NCBI GenBank assembly: GCA_024653345.1
Contig: JANLFV010000007.1
Location: forward strand, 16,578 to 80,577
Length of the DNA stretch: 64,000 bases
Direction: 5' to 3'
Source of the DNA: Candidatus Acetothermia bacterium
GTDB lineage: Bacteria; Bipolaricaulota; Bipolaricaulia; RBG-16-55-9; JANLFV01
The translations under genes were made by a program, and so were the position numbers. Below, piece by piece: positions 35,468 through 45,044 of the stretch. The stretch's first letter is position 1. Every line of letters starts with the position of its first letter. The notes under the pieces were generated by a model. The model had not been told where the DNA came from. It did not search any database and saw only the letters and a list, made by a program, of their open reading frames with translations.

Positions 35468-35854
35468 ATGCGCGATGGGCAGAGCCCCTTGAGCTTCCTC
35501 GACGCCGGGCTGGCGGAGGAGGTCTATCGTCGGGGGCAGTTCATCTACCTCCCCGGCGACCCGAGCGACGCCGTCTACCTCATCCGCAAGGGCCGGGTCC
35601 GGCTCTCCTTCGAGAGCGAGGACGGTGAGCGCCAGACGATGGCGATCCTCGGTCCGGGGGAGTTGTTCGGCGAGCTGGTCCTCAAGGCCGAGTCTCCGCG
35701 GGAGTTCTACGCTGAGGCCCTCACGGAGACGGCAGTCTATGTGCTGGACAAGTGGCAGTTGCTGAAGCTCATCCGCGGCGAGCCGGAGTTGCGCCGGCGC
35801 CTCAGCGAGCTTCTCGGGTATAAGAGAGATCTCCTCTTCCTCTGTCAGCCCTAG
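35468..35854 (+). CDS. Stand-alone cyclic-nucleotide-binding (CRP-type) domain protein
   Basis: 128 aa, matching only the N-terminal sensor half of CRP/FNR regulators: F-I-Y-L-P-G-D-P-S-D-A-V-Y-L-I-R-K-G-R-V near 24-43, G-P-G-E-L-F-G-E-L near 65-73, then the dimerisation helix. The cAMP phosphate-binding R-(S/T) is not clear. The reading frame ends where the HTH should begin, and no HTH remnant is seen after it, so it is either a deliberate single-domain sensor or a truncation. Confidence 0.78.
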   Translation: MRDGQSPLSFLDAGLAEEVYRRGQFIYLPGDPSDAVYLIRKGRVRLSFESEDGERQTMAILGPGELFGELVLKAESPREFYAEALTETAVYVLDKWQLLKLIRGEPELRRRLSELLGYKRDLLFLCQP

Positions 35855-35893
35855 CTTGCCCCATCTCCCTCCAGTTCCTATACTCCAGCTGCG

Positions 35894-36385
35894 ATGAGCG
35901 AACGGATGAGGAAGCGGATCGAGGGCTGGCTGCGGGAGGAGGGGCAGTTCGCGCGGTATCTGAAGGATGAGAACGCCAACTGGGTCATCCTGGCCAACCA
36001 TCCGCGCAACCAGCCGACGACGATCACCGTCTTCAACCCCTTGGCCAGCCCGGGGCGGGTCGTCCTCCAGATGGTCCTCAACATCGCCGAGGACGCCCAG
36101 CAGCCCTTCCGGAAGATGAGCCAGCGCGACCGCGAGGCCTTCCTCTTGGACCTGCGGATGGAGGCGAACCGCCGCCCGACGGAGTTCGGGATGGTCCACC
36201 CCGACGGGATCCTGCAGCGGATCACCGTGTCCTATGAGATTTTCGAGGATGAAATGACCAAGGGCAAGCTCTTCCTGGGGATGCGGGAGGTCTACAAGTC
36301 GCTCCTCCAGATGCAATGGTTCCTTCAGACGCGGCTCGGCGTGGCAAGGGGGAAGGAGGATGAGTCCGGGATCGGGTTCCGTTAG
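35894..36385 (+). CDS. DUF2299-like protein
   Basis: 163 aa, soluble, alpha/beta. It starts with a short amphipathic helix (M-R-K-R-I-E-G-W-L-R-E-E-G), then V-I-L-A-N-H-P and a strand I-T-V-F-N-P. In overall pattern it resembles the DUF2299 family, of unknown function. Its stop overlaps that of a convergent 54-residue membrane protein gene. Confidence 0.6.
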   Translation: MSERMRKRIEGWLREEGQFARYLKDENANWVILANHPRNQPTTITVFNPLASPGRVVLQMVLNIAEDAQQPFRKMSQRDREAFLLDLRMEANRRPTEFGMVHPDGILQRITVSYEIFEDEMTKGKLFLGMREVYKSLLQMQWFLQTRLGVARGKEDESGIGFR

Positions 36386-36546
36386 CCCTTCCACCAGAAG
36401 AGCAGGGCGCAGGCGATCGTCAATCCCAACGCCACGGCCACGAGGATCGGGAGCCAGAACGGCGCACGGCGATAGATGAGGTTCGTCAGGAAGAGCCCGA
36501 CGAGCGAGAAGATGGCCCCGATGAAGATCGCCGCGGTCGGCGGCAT
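36382..36546 (-). CDS. 54-residue two-TM membrane protein
   Basis: The peptide has two hydrophobic helices (about 5-22 and 30-50), R-Y-type basic residues between them (Y-R-R near 25-27) and ends W-W-K-G. The ATG lies 1 nt after the trxB stop codon (36548), so it is most likely translated with trxB. The 3' end overlaps the convergent DUF2299-like gene. Family unknown. Confidence 0.6.
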   Translation of the reverse strand: MPPTAAIFIGAIFSLVGLFLTNLIYRRAPFWLPILVAVALGLTIACALLFWWKG

Positions 36547-36547
36547 G

Positions 36548-37552
36548 CTATCCCCCCTCCCTGGAGATGAACAGTCGCTTCTTTTCAGGTGCTGCAGCCT
36601 CCTCGCGTGAGCTCTCCTCCAGCCCGCGCTCGACGAGCTTCCCGGATTCGACGAGGTAGCGATAGGCGCTGAGGGCGGCCTGGGCCCCCTGCCCGGCGGC
36701 GATCACGATCTGCTTGTCCAGGCCAGCGACGACATCCCCCGCGGCGAAGACTCCCGGGACCGAAGTCCGACAGGCCCCGTCGAAGATGATCTCACCCCGC
36801 TCGTTCAACTTGAGGAAGCCGCGAAGGAAGTCGGTGTTCGGAATGTTCCCGATCTCGACGAAGACCCCTTCAACCTCTAGCTCCTCGCGCTTCCCGGACT
36901 TCAAGCGCTCGATCAATAGGCCGTTGACGAACTGATCGCCCTTGATCTCCACGACCCTGTGCTCTTGGTAGGCCCTGACCTTCTCGGCGCCGAGGACTTG
37001 CCGCTGGAGGATCGGGTCGGCGAACCAGCGCTCGGCGATGTCCACAATGTAGATCCGCGAGGCGATGGGCAGGAGGTCGATCGCCCCGCCGAAGGCCGAG
37101 TTCCCCCCGCCGATGACCGCAACCCGCTTGCCCTTGTATAGAGGCCCGTCACAGGTGGCACAATACGAGACCCCTCGGCCGGTGAACTCCTCCTCTCCGG
37201 GGACCCCGAGCGGTTTCGGTCGCCCCCCGGTGGCAATGAGGACTGCTTGAGCCAGGATGGTCTCCCCAGCGGTCGTCAGCAGCTCGAAGTTGCCTTTTTT
37301 CTCTCTTATCCCGACTACCTCCACGCCCAACTGCTGCTCCACCCCGTAGTGCTCGACATGTTTTCTGAATGATTCCGCCAGCTCGAACCCCCCGATCTCG
37401 ATCGCCCCCGGCCAACTGTGGATGGAAGAGGCCAGCAGAAGCTGCCCCCCTTGCTCCTTGGCGATCAGGAGGGTCTTCAGGACCTTCCTCGCGGCGTAGA
37501 TCGCGGCGGTCATCGCTGCCGGCCCGCCGCCAATGATCGCGAGATCATACAT
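36548..37552 (-). CDS. trxB: Thioredoxin reductase-like flavoprotein
   Basis: 334 aa. FAD-binding G-G-G-P-A-A near 8-13, redox-active C-A-T-C (Cys131/Cys134), NAD(P)H-binding G-G-G-N-S-A near 148-153, and a terminal G-D-V motif in A-A-G-D-V near 276. The low-molecular-weight TrxR fold is complete. The N-terminal G-G-G-P-A-A lacks the more usual G-S-G-P-A-G, which can indicate a ferredoxin- or F420-linked variant. The start at 37552 follows AAAGGAGGAGGAAG. An extra 25-residue charged tail is present. Confidence 0.9.
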   Translation of the reverse strand: MYDLAIIGGGPAAMTAAIYAARKVLKTLLIAKEQGGQLLLASSIHSWPGAIEIGGFELAESFRKHVEHYGVEQQLGVEVVGIREKKGNFELLTTAGETILAQAVLIATGGRPKPLGVPGEEEFTGRGVSYCATCDGPLYKGKRVAVIGGGNSAFGGAIDLLPIASRIYIVDIAERWFADPILQRQVLGAEKVRAYQEHRVVEIKGDQFVNGLLIERLKSGKREELEVEGVFVEIGNIPNTDFLRGFLKLNERGEIIFDGACRTSVPGVFAAGDVVAGLDKQIVIAAGQGAQAALSAYRYLVESGKLVERGLEESSREEAAAPEKKRLFISREGG

Positions 37553-37625
37553 TGCGCCTTCCTCCTCCTTTTCCTTGCTCACCGATTGTAGCCCCCGGTG
37601 AGGAGCGGGGCAACCGGAGGCCCGT

Positions 37626-38669
37626 TCAGCGGCCCAGCCTCTCCCAGGCCACATGGTCCCGGACGAGCCTCTCGACCAGCTCGAGCTTCTCCCTCTTGGG
37701 GGAGAGCTGCGGCTCGACCGCCTCCACGCGCTGGGCTGTGGTGTAAGTGTCGTCGGGGACGAGCAGGATGGGGATCTTGAGGTCATCGGCCTTAGAGATG
37801 ACGACCTGGTCAGGGTAGACGCCGCCGGTGAGGATCAGGCAGCTTGTGGAAACCTCACAGGCGGCGATCTGCATGTCCGCGCGGTCGCCGCCCGTGATCA
37901 GGGCGACATCCCTGTATCTCCGCAGGCCGCGGAGCGCCTGATCGACGGTCATCGCCCCGACGAGGACGCTCCCGACGCGCCGCTCGAGCCCTGGTTCGCC
38001 CGCAAGGACTCGGGCGTTGAGTGCCTCCGCCAGCTGGCGCGGGGTGAGGGGCGCCAGTTCCCCAGCCCAGGGGATGATCCCCAAGACCTCCAGGCCCCGC
38101 TCCTCCAGAGCGGGCTGGGCGACCTCGGCCATCTCCTCCCGCTCCTCCTCGCGCACGCCGTTGATCACCACGCCGAGGATCGCTGCCCCGTGAGAGCGGA
38201 CGAAGTAGGCCGCGGCCAAGGCCTTATCTACCACCACTCCCAAGCCACCGTTAGCTACGAGGAGGATCGGGCTCCCACTCGCGGCCCCCAGCTCGGCCAC
38301 GGAGAGCCCCAGGAAGCTGCCGTAGGAGTAGTTCCGCGGCCCCTCGATCAGCATCAGTTCCTTCCCCTGGGAGAGCTCCTCCAGCCTCTCCAGGACCGTC
38401 CTCCGGAGGTCCTCCCCTCGGCGGTCCTCGATCAGGGTAGTGTAGTCATGGATCAGCGAGAGCCGTTCGACTTCCTCCGGGATCGAGAGGGCCGTGTGGA
38501 AGAGCTCGGCATCGCGGTCGCAGATCAGTCCCCCCCGGGAGACGAGCCGGTCAGCCAGGGGCTTGAAGTAGCCGACCCGCTCGCCCTGAGCTTGAGTGAG
38601 GAGCCCGAGCCCCAGCCCGATCACGGTCTTCCCCGCCGATGTCCGTGTGGAAGCGATCAGAACCTTCAT
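37626..38669 (-). CDS. DRTGG/phosphotransacetylase-family P-loop protein
   Basis: 347 aa. An N-terminal BioD/CobB-like P-loop domain (S-T-R-T-S-A-G-K-T at 7-15; the E-G-P segment near 110) is joined to a DRTGG domain (about 215-320), as in the N-terminal part of long phosphate acetyltransferases, but the acetyltransferase domain itself is missing. It is coupled to the acetyl-CoA synthetase gene (stop/start overlap), so a regulatory role in acetate/acetyl-CoA metabolism is likely. The ATG at 38669 suits the GAGGTG site better than the ATG one codon before it. Confidence 0.82.
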   Translation of the reverse strand: MKVLIASTRTSAGKTVIGLGLGLLTQAQGERVGYFKPLADRLVSRGGLICDRDAELFHTALSIPEEVERLSLIHDYTTLIEDRRGEDLRRTVLERLEELSQGKELMLIEGPRNYSYGSFLGLSVAELGAASGSPILLVANGGLGVVVDKALAAAYFVRSHGAAILGVVINGVREEEREEMAEVAQPALEERGLEVLGIIPWAGELAPLTPRQLAEALNARVLAGEPGLERRVGSVLVGAMTVDQALRGLRRYRDVALITGGDRADMQIAACEVSTSCLILTGGVYPDQVVISKADDLKIPILLVPDDTYTTAQRVEAVEPQLSPKREKLELVERLVRDHVAWERLGR

Positions 38670-40810
38670 CATCTCACCTCGCTTATCGTCATCCGCGCGT
38701 CCAGGACGAGGCAGCCCTCCCCCTCCGGCATGACCCGGAGCGGGTTGATGTCGAGCTCGCTGATCTCAGGGAACCGCGCGACCAGGGCCGCGATGCGGTA
38801 GAGTGCCTCGGCCAGGGCCTCTATGTCCTTCCGCAGCTCCCCGCGGATGCCGCGGAGGAGCGCTGCCGACCTGATCTTACCGATCATCTCCCGCGCCTCC
38901 TGGTGTGAGAGCGGGGCGACGCGAAAGACCACATCCTTCAAGACCTCCACATAGATGCCGCCAAGGCCGAACATCACCGTCGGGCCGAAGGAGGGATCAC
39001 GAGAAGCGCCGACGATCGCCTCCACGCCCCCGGTAATGAACTTCGTCACGAGGACGCCCCGGAGCGGGGCGCGGGGGTAGCTCCGTCCGACCGCGGCAAG
39101 CATCTCCTGATAGGCTCCGCGCAGGTCTCGCTCCCCTCTCAAGTTGAGTCTGATCCCGCCCGCCTCGGTCTTGTGAAGGATCTGCTCGGAGATGATCTTC
39201 AGCACCAGTGGATAGCCGAGCTCCTCCCCGGCTTGAAGGGCCTCCTTCAGCGAGTGAGCGACGCGGTATTCGGGCACCTCCAGGCCCAAGAGCTGGAGGA
39301 TCTCCTTCACCTCCGGCTCGAGGAATTGGAGCCTCCCCTCAGTCCAGGCCCCCTTGAGCACCGCCTCGATTCCGGCCCAGTCCACCTCGAGCTCCGGCTC
39401 GCCCCGCGGAAGGGGCCGGTCCCGATAGTCCTTCCAGCGGTAGAGCGCGGCGAGCGCCCGGACGGCCTCCTCCGGCTCGTCGTAGGCCGCGATCCCCGCG
39501 CGGTTGAGCAGCTTGACCGCCTCGACCGTCTCCGCCCCGCCGAGCATCGCCACGACCAGGGGCTTCGTCCCATCATATTCCTCGATGATCGCCTGAGCGA
39601 AGTCCCGGGGGATCTGCTCCGCGCCCATGCAGTAAAGGATGATGATCGCGTGGAGCCTCTCCTCTTCCAGGGCCCCCCTTAGGGCCAGCCGGTATTCGTT
39701 GGGGGTCGCCATCCCCGTGAGATCGATCGGATTCTTCAGCGAGCCGAACTCCGGGGCAGCCTCACGGAATAACCTCTCGAGCAGGGGGAGGTCGTCGAGC
39801 AGGTAGATCCCCTGCTCCTCAGCGGCGTCGGTGGCGAGGACCCCCACCCCGCCGCCGTTGGTGATGATCACGGTGTTCCGCCCCGCGGGGAGCGGCTGGG
39901 AGGCGAGCGCGCGGGCCCAATTGAAGGCCTCATCGGGATCGGGAGCGCGGAGGATCCCCGCCTGCTCGAAGCCGGCGGAGAAGACTGCGTCGCTTCCTGC
40001 TAGCGCTCCGGTATGCGAGGCCGCCGCGCGCGCGCCCTTCTGCGACCGCCCCGCCTTGATGGCGATGATCGGCTTCTCCCGAACCACCTGCCGGGCCAAC
40101 TGGAGCAGCTCTCGACCGCGCCGCGTCCCCTCGAGGTAGATGATGATCGTCCTAGCCTGCGGGTCCGCGGCGAAGAACTCCAGCAGCTCGACCTCGTCCA
40201 GGTCCGCCTTGTTCCCGACGCTGGCGATCGCCACCAGCCCGATCTCCTCCATGATCGTTTTCCCCGTGAGGGCGATCCCGAGCGCGCCGGATTGCGTGAT
40301 GAGCGCGATCTTCCCCGGCAGGATCTCCGTCGGCCCGAAGGTGGCATTCATCTTGGTCGGGGCGTAGTAGATCCCGAAGATGTTCGGCCCGAGGAACCTC
40401 ATCCCATACCGGCGGGTGATCTCGACCAGCTCACGCTCTTCCGCGATCCGGCCGACCTCGGCAAACCCGGAGGCGAGGATGACCAGGAACCTCGTCCCCC
40501 GCCGGCCGCACTCCTCCATCACTTGCGGGACGATCGGAGCCGGGACGGCGATGATCGCGAGATCGAGCTCCTCCGGCACTTCCAGGACTGACCTGTAGCA
40601 GCGATACCCGAGGATCTCCGCGGTGTGGGGGTTGATCGGGTAGAGCCGGTTGGGAAAGCCATTCTGCACTAGGTTATACATCACCTTATAGCCGACCTTC
40701 TCCGGGTTGGCCGAGGCCCCGATCACCGCGAGGGCCTGGGGATTGAAGAGGCTGGCCAGGCCAGGCTGCTTCACTGCAGCCCTCTGGAGGGTCTCCTTCC
40801 GATCTGCCAT
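38669..40810 (-). CDS. ADP-forming acetyl-CoA synthetase (fused alpha-beta)
   Basis: 713 aa. It converts acetyl-CoA + ADP + Pi to acetate + CoA + ATP, as in archaea and a few bacteria. The alpha part (1-460) has a CoA-binding Rossmann domain (A-V-I-G-A-S-A-N-P near 28-36) and the phosphorylated His in A-A-S-H-T-G-A-L-A-G near 262-271. The beta part (about 490-713) is an ATP-grasp domain with G-Y-P-L-V-L-K and the E-L-D-I-N-P-L metal motif near the end. The fused order alpha-beta is common in bacteria. Together with the oxoacid oxidoreductase nearby it allows substrate-level ATP synthesis. Confidence 0.93.
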   Translation of the reverse strand: MADRKETLQRAAVKQPGLASLFNPQALAVIGASANPEKVGYKVMYNLVQNGFPNRLYPINPHTAEILGYRCYRSVLEVPEELDLAIIAVPAPIVPQVMEECGRRGTRFLVILASGFAEVGRIAEERELVEITRRYGMRFLGPNIFGIYYAPTKMNATFGPTEILPGKIALITQSGALGIALTGKTIMEEIGLVAIASVGNKADLDEVELLEFFAADPQARTIIIYLEGTRRGRELLQLARQVVREKPIIAIKAGRSQKGARAAASHTGALAGSDAVFSAGFEQAGILRAPDPDEAFNWARALASQPLPAGRNTVIITNGGGVGVLATDAAEEQGIYLLDDLPLLERLFREAAPEFGSLKNPIDLTGMATPNEYRLALRGALEEERLHAIIILYCMGAEQIPRDFAQAIIEEYDGTKPLVVAMLGGAETVEAVKLLNRAGIAAYDEPEEAVRALAALYRWKDYRDRPLPRGEPELEVDWAGIEAVLKGAWTEGRLQFLEPEVKEILQLLGLEVPEYRVAHSLKEALQAGEELGYPLVLKIISEQILHKTEAGGIRLNLRGERDLRGAYQEMLAAVGRSYPRAPLRGVLVTKFITGGVEAIVGASRDPSFGPTVMFGLGGIYVEVLKDVVFRVAPLSHQEAREMIGKIRSAALLRGIRGELRKDIEALAEALYRIAALVARFPEISELDINPLRVMPEGEGCLVLDARMTISEVR

Positions 40811-40904
40811 CCCCTCCAGTATATCTTTCGAGCTGCCCCTGAGCCATGGCTCATCAAGGCGGAGCAGCCCCCAGGCTTAGGCCCGGCGGGCGGCAGTCGT
40901 CTGT

Positions 40905-41408
40905 TTACGTGACCTTCTTGAACATCTCTCGCCTTGCGCCGCAGATAGGACAGCGGTCGGGAAGGATGTTATCCGCGACATAGCCGCAGACTTGGCAGAC
41001 ATAGTAGTCCCCGACCTCGTCGCGGAGGAGCTTGCGCATGGCCTTCTCGTATAGTTCGCCGTGGACGGCCTCCACATCCATGGCGTGGGTGAAGCTGAGA
41101 GCCGCAGCGCGCTCGCCCTCCTCCTCAGCGACCTTGATGAACTGCGGATAGTAGACCGAATTGACGGTCCGCTCCTGGTTGAAGGAGTAGGCCAGGTTCT
41201 CCTCGGTGCTCCTGATCGCGGCCTCACCGAGCAGGCGGAGGTGGTTCAAGGCATGAACCCGCTCAGCCTCGGAGATCGCCCGGAAGAGCTTCGCCACCTG
41301 AGGGAAGCCGTCCTTCTCCGCCCGCTCGGCGAACGCCTGGAGCCGGATGTGGGCCTTGGCCTCGCCCACGAACGCCTCAAATAGGTTCTTCCTCGTCTGC
41401 TCGCCCAT
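40905..41408 (-). CDS. Rubrerythrin
   Basis: 167 aa. A ferritin-like diiron domain carries E-A-F-V-G-E-A-K-A (about 11-19), A-I-S-E-A-E-R-V-H-A (44-53), and E-x2-H near 114-117 (E-A-V-H-G-E). A C-terminal rubredoxin-type Fe(Cys)4 site, C-x2-C-x12-C-x2-C, lies near 139-157. It reduces hydrogen peroxide in anaerobes using electrons from rubredoxin, which is encoded 4 kb away with its reductase. Confidence 0.94.
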   Translation of the reverse strand: MGEQTRKNLFEAFVGEAKAHIRLQAFAERAEKDGFPQVAKLFRAISEAERVHALNHLRLLGEAAIRSTEENLAYSFNQERTVNSVYYPQFIKVAEEEGERAAALSFTHAMDVEAVHGELYEKAMRKLLRDEVGDYYVCQVCGYVADNILPDRCPICGARREMFKKVT

Positions 41409-41468
41409 CTCTCCCCGTCACCGGGTCGAGTGGTCAGCTTAGCCTGGATCGGCCTTCCAGGGCAAGAT

Positions 41469-41497
41469 TTGACACCGCCGACGGGTGGGCATACAAT
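41469..41497 (+). promoter_or_regulatory. Promoter of the nitroreductase-oxidoreductase operon
   Basis: TTGACA (41469-41474), 17-nt spacer, TACAAT (41492-41497). It appears to serve the run of co-directional, overlapping genes from 41535 to 46447. Confidence 0.75.
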
Positions 41498-41534
41498 TAG
41501 CGAAGCTAATCGGCTGCGGAATAGGAGGTAAGGC

Positions 41535-42119
41535 GTGGAAGATAACGCGATCTTGCGCGCGATCAAGGAGCGGCGGAGCATCATCAGATTTGAGCCTAAG
41601 CCCGTTTCAGAAGAGCAGCTCCAGACGATCCTCGAGGCCGGGCGGTGGGCCCCCTCGTTCGCCAACTCCCAGCCGTGGGAGTTCATCGTCGTCCGGGAGA
41701 AGGGGCTCTTGGCCGAGCTGAACGGACTGGTCCAGCGGATCGCCATCGCCAGGCGGGGAAAGGTCGTGATCAGCAAGGCCGGGCTCGGCGAGGCCCCCCT
41801 GGCGATCGTCGTGGCCGTCGACCCCTGGAAGGACCTGCAGCACCATGTCGAGGCCGGGACGGCCGCGGCCCAGAACATGGCCCTCGCGGCCCACAGCCTC
41901 GGGCTGGCGAGCTACTGGGCCGGGGTCTATAGCCCCCGCGGCGGGCGCGGGACTCCGGAGGCGAAAATCAAGAAACTCCTGGACATCCCGGAGGAGCACC
42001 GCGTGATCGCCCTCCTCCCGATCGGCTTCCCGGCCTACAAGGACCAGGGCGAGCGACGCGAGCTGGCCGAGCTGGTCCACTACGACCGCTATCGCGGGGG
42101 CGGGAAGGAGGAGAAGTGA
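41535..42119 (+). CDS. Nitroreductase family flavoprotein
   Basis: 194 aa FMN-dependent nitroreductase fold. R-R-S-I-I-R-F near 13-19 (FMN phosphate site), A-G-R-W-A-P-S-F-A-N-S-Q-P-W near 35-48, and the helix A-A-A-Q-N-M-A-L-A-A-H-S-L-G-L near 109-123. It starts at GTG with GGAGGTAAGGC upstream. The physiological substrate is unknown; it heads an operon of anaerobic redox genes. Confidence 0.9.
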   Translation: MEDNAILRAIKERRSIIRFEPKPVSEEQLQTILEAGRWAPSFANSQPWEFIVVREKGLLAELNGLVQRIAIARRGKVVISKAGLGEAPLAIVVAVDPWKDLQHHVEAGTAAAQNMALAAHSLGLASYWAGVYSPRGGRGTPEAKIKKLLDIPEEHRVIALLPIGFPAYKDQGERRELAELVHYDRYRGGGKEEK

Positions 42120-42406
42120 AATTCCGTTGCATCGAATGTAGGGCTGTCTTCTATAGCGATGAGCCGCTTGGGGCCTGCTCCCTCTGCGGCGGGGAGGTCC
42201 AGGAGGAACAGCCCCAGGAGCGGGCACGCTGCCGTTGCGCGGGGCGCGAGGCGGAGATCGAGCTCTGCTATGGGATCCCCATCTGCGAATACTTCGTGCT
42301 CAACAATGCCCCCGGGTCGCGCTGCACTTACTTCGCCCTCCCGCGGCGCTGCCGCGTCGAGCGCCTCCCGGAGTATCAGCCCCGAGCGGGGCTGGTCGAG
42401 AAATAG
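42116..42406 (+). CDS. Cys-rich zinc-ribbon protein, unknown function
   Basis: 96 aa. An N-terminal zinc ribbon (C-x2-C near 5-8 and C-x2-C near 21-24), then C-R-C near 38-40 and further Cys near 51, 57, 70 and 79. Eight or nine Cys in a protein this short suggest one zinc site plus a possible second metal site. It starts at GTG, with 4-nt overlap from the nitroreductase stop, and precedes the oxoacid oxidoreductase by 5 nt. Confidence 0.65.
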   Translation: MKFRCIECRAVFYSDEPLGACSLCGGEVQEEQPQERARCRCAGREAEIELCYGIPICEYFVLNNAPGSRCTYFALPRRCRVERLPEYQPRAGLVEK

Positions 42407-42411
42407 CCCGC

Positions 42412-44178
42412 ATGGCCGAGAAGGTCATCAGCCGGCTCAGCTTCAAGATCGGCGGCGAGGCCGGCCAGGGGGTGGAGTCGAGCGGCGCGGGGTTCGCCAA
42501 GGCCCTCGCCCGCGGCGGGCTCCACATCTTCGCCTATCAAGACTACATGTCCCGGATCCGCGGGGGCCACAACTTCTTCCAGATCCGGGTGGCCGAAAGG
42601 CCCATCTACTCCCACACCGACGAGATCGAGCTCCTTCTGGCCCTCACCGCTGAGGCCGTCGAACGCCACCTCCCCGAGCTCGTCCCCGGCGGGGGGATCA
42701 TCGCCGACGAGGAGCTGAAGCTAGAGGAAGGCCCCTTAGCGGACCGGGGGGTTAGGCTCTTCCGGCTCCCTCTGGCCAGGATCGCCCTCGAGGAGGGCGG
42801 AAGCCGCGTGATGCTCAATACCGCGGCCTTGGGGGCCGCGGCGGGGCTCACCAATTACAAGCTCGAGCACCTCGAGTCCGTGATCGAGGACAACTTCAAG
42901 GTCAAGGGGACCCAGATCGTCCGGGCCAACCTCGCGGTCGTCCGCGCGGCCTATGAGTATGCCCAGCAGCGGTATGCCGCCGACTTTGGGTATGAGCTGA
43001 AGGGGCTTGTAGCCCCCAAGCGAATGGTCCTCTCGGGGAATACGGCCATCTGCCTCGGGGCCGTCGCCGCGGGGTGCAGGTTCCTCGCGGCTTACCCCAT
43101 GACTCCCACAACGGGGATCTTGGAGTGGTTCGCCGGCCATGCCGGCCGGCTCGGGCTGGTCTTCAAGCAGACCGAGGACGAGATCGCCGCGATCACCATG
43201 GCCATCGGGGCGGCCCACATGGGCCTCCGGGCGATGTGCGCCACCTCCGGCGGGGGTTTTTCATTGATGGTCGAGGCCCTCGGCCTGGCGGGGATGACCG
43301 AGACACCCCTAGTGATTGTCGAAGGCCAGCGGCCGGGGCCATCGACCGGCCTCCCGACCAAGACCGAGCAAGGGGATTTGCTCTTCGTCATCCACGCCTC
43401 CCAGGGGGAGTTCCCTCGTATTGTGTTGACACCGGGGACGGCGGAAGAGGCCTTTTGGGCCGGCGCGGAGGCCTTCAACCTCGCCGAACGCTACCAGTGC
43501 CCGGTGATCATCCTGAGCGACCACTTCCTGGGGACTTCCTTGCGGACAGTCGAGCCCGACCGGCTCAAGCTGGAGGATATTCGGATCGACCGCGGCGAGC
43601 TCCTCACCCCGGAGGAGCTAGATCGGCTCGAGGACTACAAGCGCTTCCGCTTCACCGAGACGGGGATCTCGCCGCGGGCCCTCCCGGGGCACCCCAAGGC
43701 TGTCTATGTCGCCACCGGGGACGAGCACGCCGAGGACGGCCGGATCACCGAGGACCCCCTCCTCCGCCGGAAGATGGTGGAGAAGAGGATGAAGAAGCTC
43801 GAGCTGGCCCGCCGGGAGCTCCCAGCCCCGGGGCTATATGGCCACAAGGAGGCTGAGCTGACCTTCGTGGCCTGGGGCTCGACCCTCGGGCCCCTCCGGG
43901 AGACGGTCGAGCGGCTCAATTCCCAAGGGAGGCGGGTCAGGCTGCTCCACTTCCGGACCATCTGGCCCTTCCCCGAGGGGGCGGAGGAGGCCCTGGCTCA
44001 GGCCAAGCACTTGATCGCGGTCGAGGGGAATTACAGCGGCCAGCTTGCCGGACTGATCCGCCGCGAGACCGGGCTCAAGGTCGAGGGCCTGATCTCAAAA
44101 TACGACGGGCTCCCATTCTCGCCGGGGTATATCCTCGAGAAGTTGCGAGAGTTAGAGGAGGTGAAGGCCGGTGCTTGA
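42412..44178 (+). CDS. 2-oxoacid:ferredoxin oxidoreductase, fused gamma-alpha subunit
   Basis: 588 aa. N-terminal gamma domain (about 5-190; I-G-G-E-A-G-Q-G-V near 11-19), then the alpha (pyrimidine-binding) domain with A-A-Y-P-M-T-P-T-T near 224-232 and the transketolase-like C-terminal domain. The gamma-alpha fusion is typical of KorA-type enzymes. It oxidatively decarboxylates a 2-oxoacid to acyl-CoA and reduces ferredoxin; 2-oxoglutarate or a branched oxoacid is possible. No separate delta ferredoxin subunit is seen. Confidence 0.92.
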   Translation: MAEKVISRLSFKIGGEAGQGVESSGAGFAKALARGGLHIFAYQDYMSRIRGGHNFFQIRVAERPIYSHTDEIELLLALTAEAVERHLPELVPGGGIIADEELKLEEGPLADRGVRLFRLPLARIALEEGGSRVMLNTAALGAAAGLTNYKLEHLESVIEDNFKVKGTQIVRANLAVVRAAYEYAQQRYAADFGYELKGLVAPKRMVLSGNTAICLGAVAAGCRFLAAYPMTPTTGILEWFAGHAGRLGLVFKQTEDEIAAITMAIGAAHMGLRAMCATSGGGFSLMVEALGLAGMTETPLVIVEGQRPGPSTGLPTKTEQGDLLFVIHASQGEFPRIVLTPGTAEEAFWAGAEAFNLAERYQCPVIILSDHFLGTSLRTVEPDRLKLEDIRIDRGELLTPEELDRLEDYKRFRFTETGISPRALPGHPKAVYVATGDEHAEDGRITEDPLLRRKMVEKRMKKLELARRELPAPGLYGHKEAELTFVAWGSTLGPLRETVERLNSQGRRVRLLHFRTIWPFPEGAEEALAQAKHLIAVEGNYSGQLAGLIRRETGLKVEGLISKYDGLPFSPGYILEKLRELEEVKAGA

Positions 44179-45034
44179 CCTCAGGCTCTACCAAGGCCGG
44201 GAGAAGCCGACCTGGTGCCCCGGGTGCGGCGATTACGGCATTCTAGCAGCGGTGAAGAATGCCCTGGCGGAGCTGGAGATCCCGCCCCACCGGGCTCTCA
44301 TTGTTTCAGGGATCGGCTGCGGGAGCAAGTTACCCCACTATATGAAGGTGAACGGCTTCCACGGGATCCACGGCCGGGCCCTCCCGATCGCCACCGGCGC
44401 CAAGCTGGCCAACCACGAGCTGACTGTGCTAGTCGTGGCTGGGGACGGCGACAGCTACGGGATCGGAGGGAACCATCTAGTGCACGCCTGCCGCCGGAAC
44501 CCCGATATCACCCATCTGGTCCAAGACAACCGCGTCTACGGCCTCACCAAGGGGCAGTATTCCCCCACCTCGGAGCGGGGCTTCCTCACCGTCACCTCGC
44601 CTGAAGGCTCGGTCGAGCTTGCGGTGAACCCCCTGGCGCTGGCCATCGCCGCCGGGGCGGGGTTCGTGGCCCGAGGCTATGTCGGGGACCTGAAGCACCT
44701 CATGGGCCTGATCGTCCGAGGGGTGAAACACAAGGGCTACGCGCTGATCGACATCCTCCAGCCGTGCGTGACCTTCAATCGGGTCAATACCTACGAGTTC
44801 TACAACGAGCGGGTCTACCGCCTCGAGGAGACGGACCACGACCCGCGCGACCGGCTCGCGGCCTTCCGGAAGGCCCTCGAATGGGGTGACCGGATCCCGA
44901 TCGGCCTCTTCTACCGGGAGGAGCGGCCGACCCACGAGGAGGGCTTCCCGGCGCTGCGCGCGGGCCCGCTGGTCGAGCGGGAGTTGAAGCCCACTGCCGA
45001 GGAGTTCGCGGCCCTGAAGGCCGAATTCCTATAA
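44171..45034 (+). CDS. 2-oxoacid:ferredoxin oxidoreductase, beta subunit
   Basis: 287 aa TPP-binding subunit. [12 protein letters not shown] near 95-106 is the Mg-TPP motif (G-D-G-x-N), and W-C-P-G-C-G near 15-20 provides [4Fe-4S] ligands. Further Cys at about 57 and 196 would complete the cluster. It starts at GTG, with 8-nt overlap from alpha. It lacks the extra 8Fe ferredoxin domain of pyruvate oxidoreductases. Confidence 0.93.
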   Translation: MLDLRLYQGREKPTWCPGCGDYGILAAVKNALAELEIPPHRALIVSGIGCGSKLPHYMKVNGFHGIHGRALPIATGAKLANHELTVLVVAGDGDSYGIGGNHLVHACRRNPDITHLVQDNRVYGLTKGQYSPTSERGFLTVTSPEGSVELAVNPLALAIAAGAGFVARGYVGDLKHLMGLIVRGVKHKGYALIDILQPCVTFNRVNTYEFYNERVYRLEETDHDPRDRLAAFRKALEWGDRIPIGLFYREERPTHEEGFPALRAGPLVERELKPTAEEFAALKAEFL

Positions 45035-45044
45035 AGGAGGGACC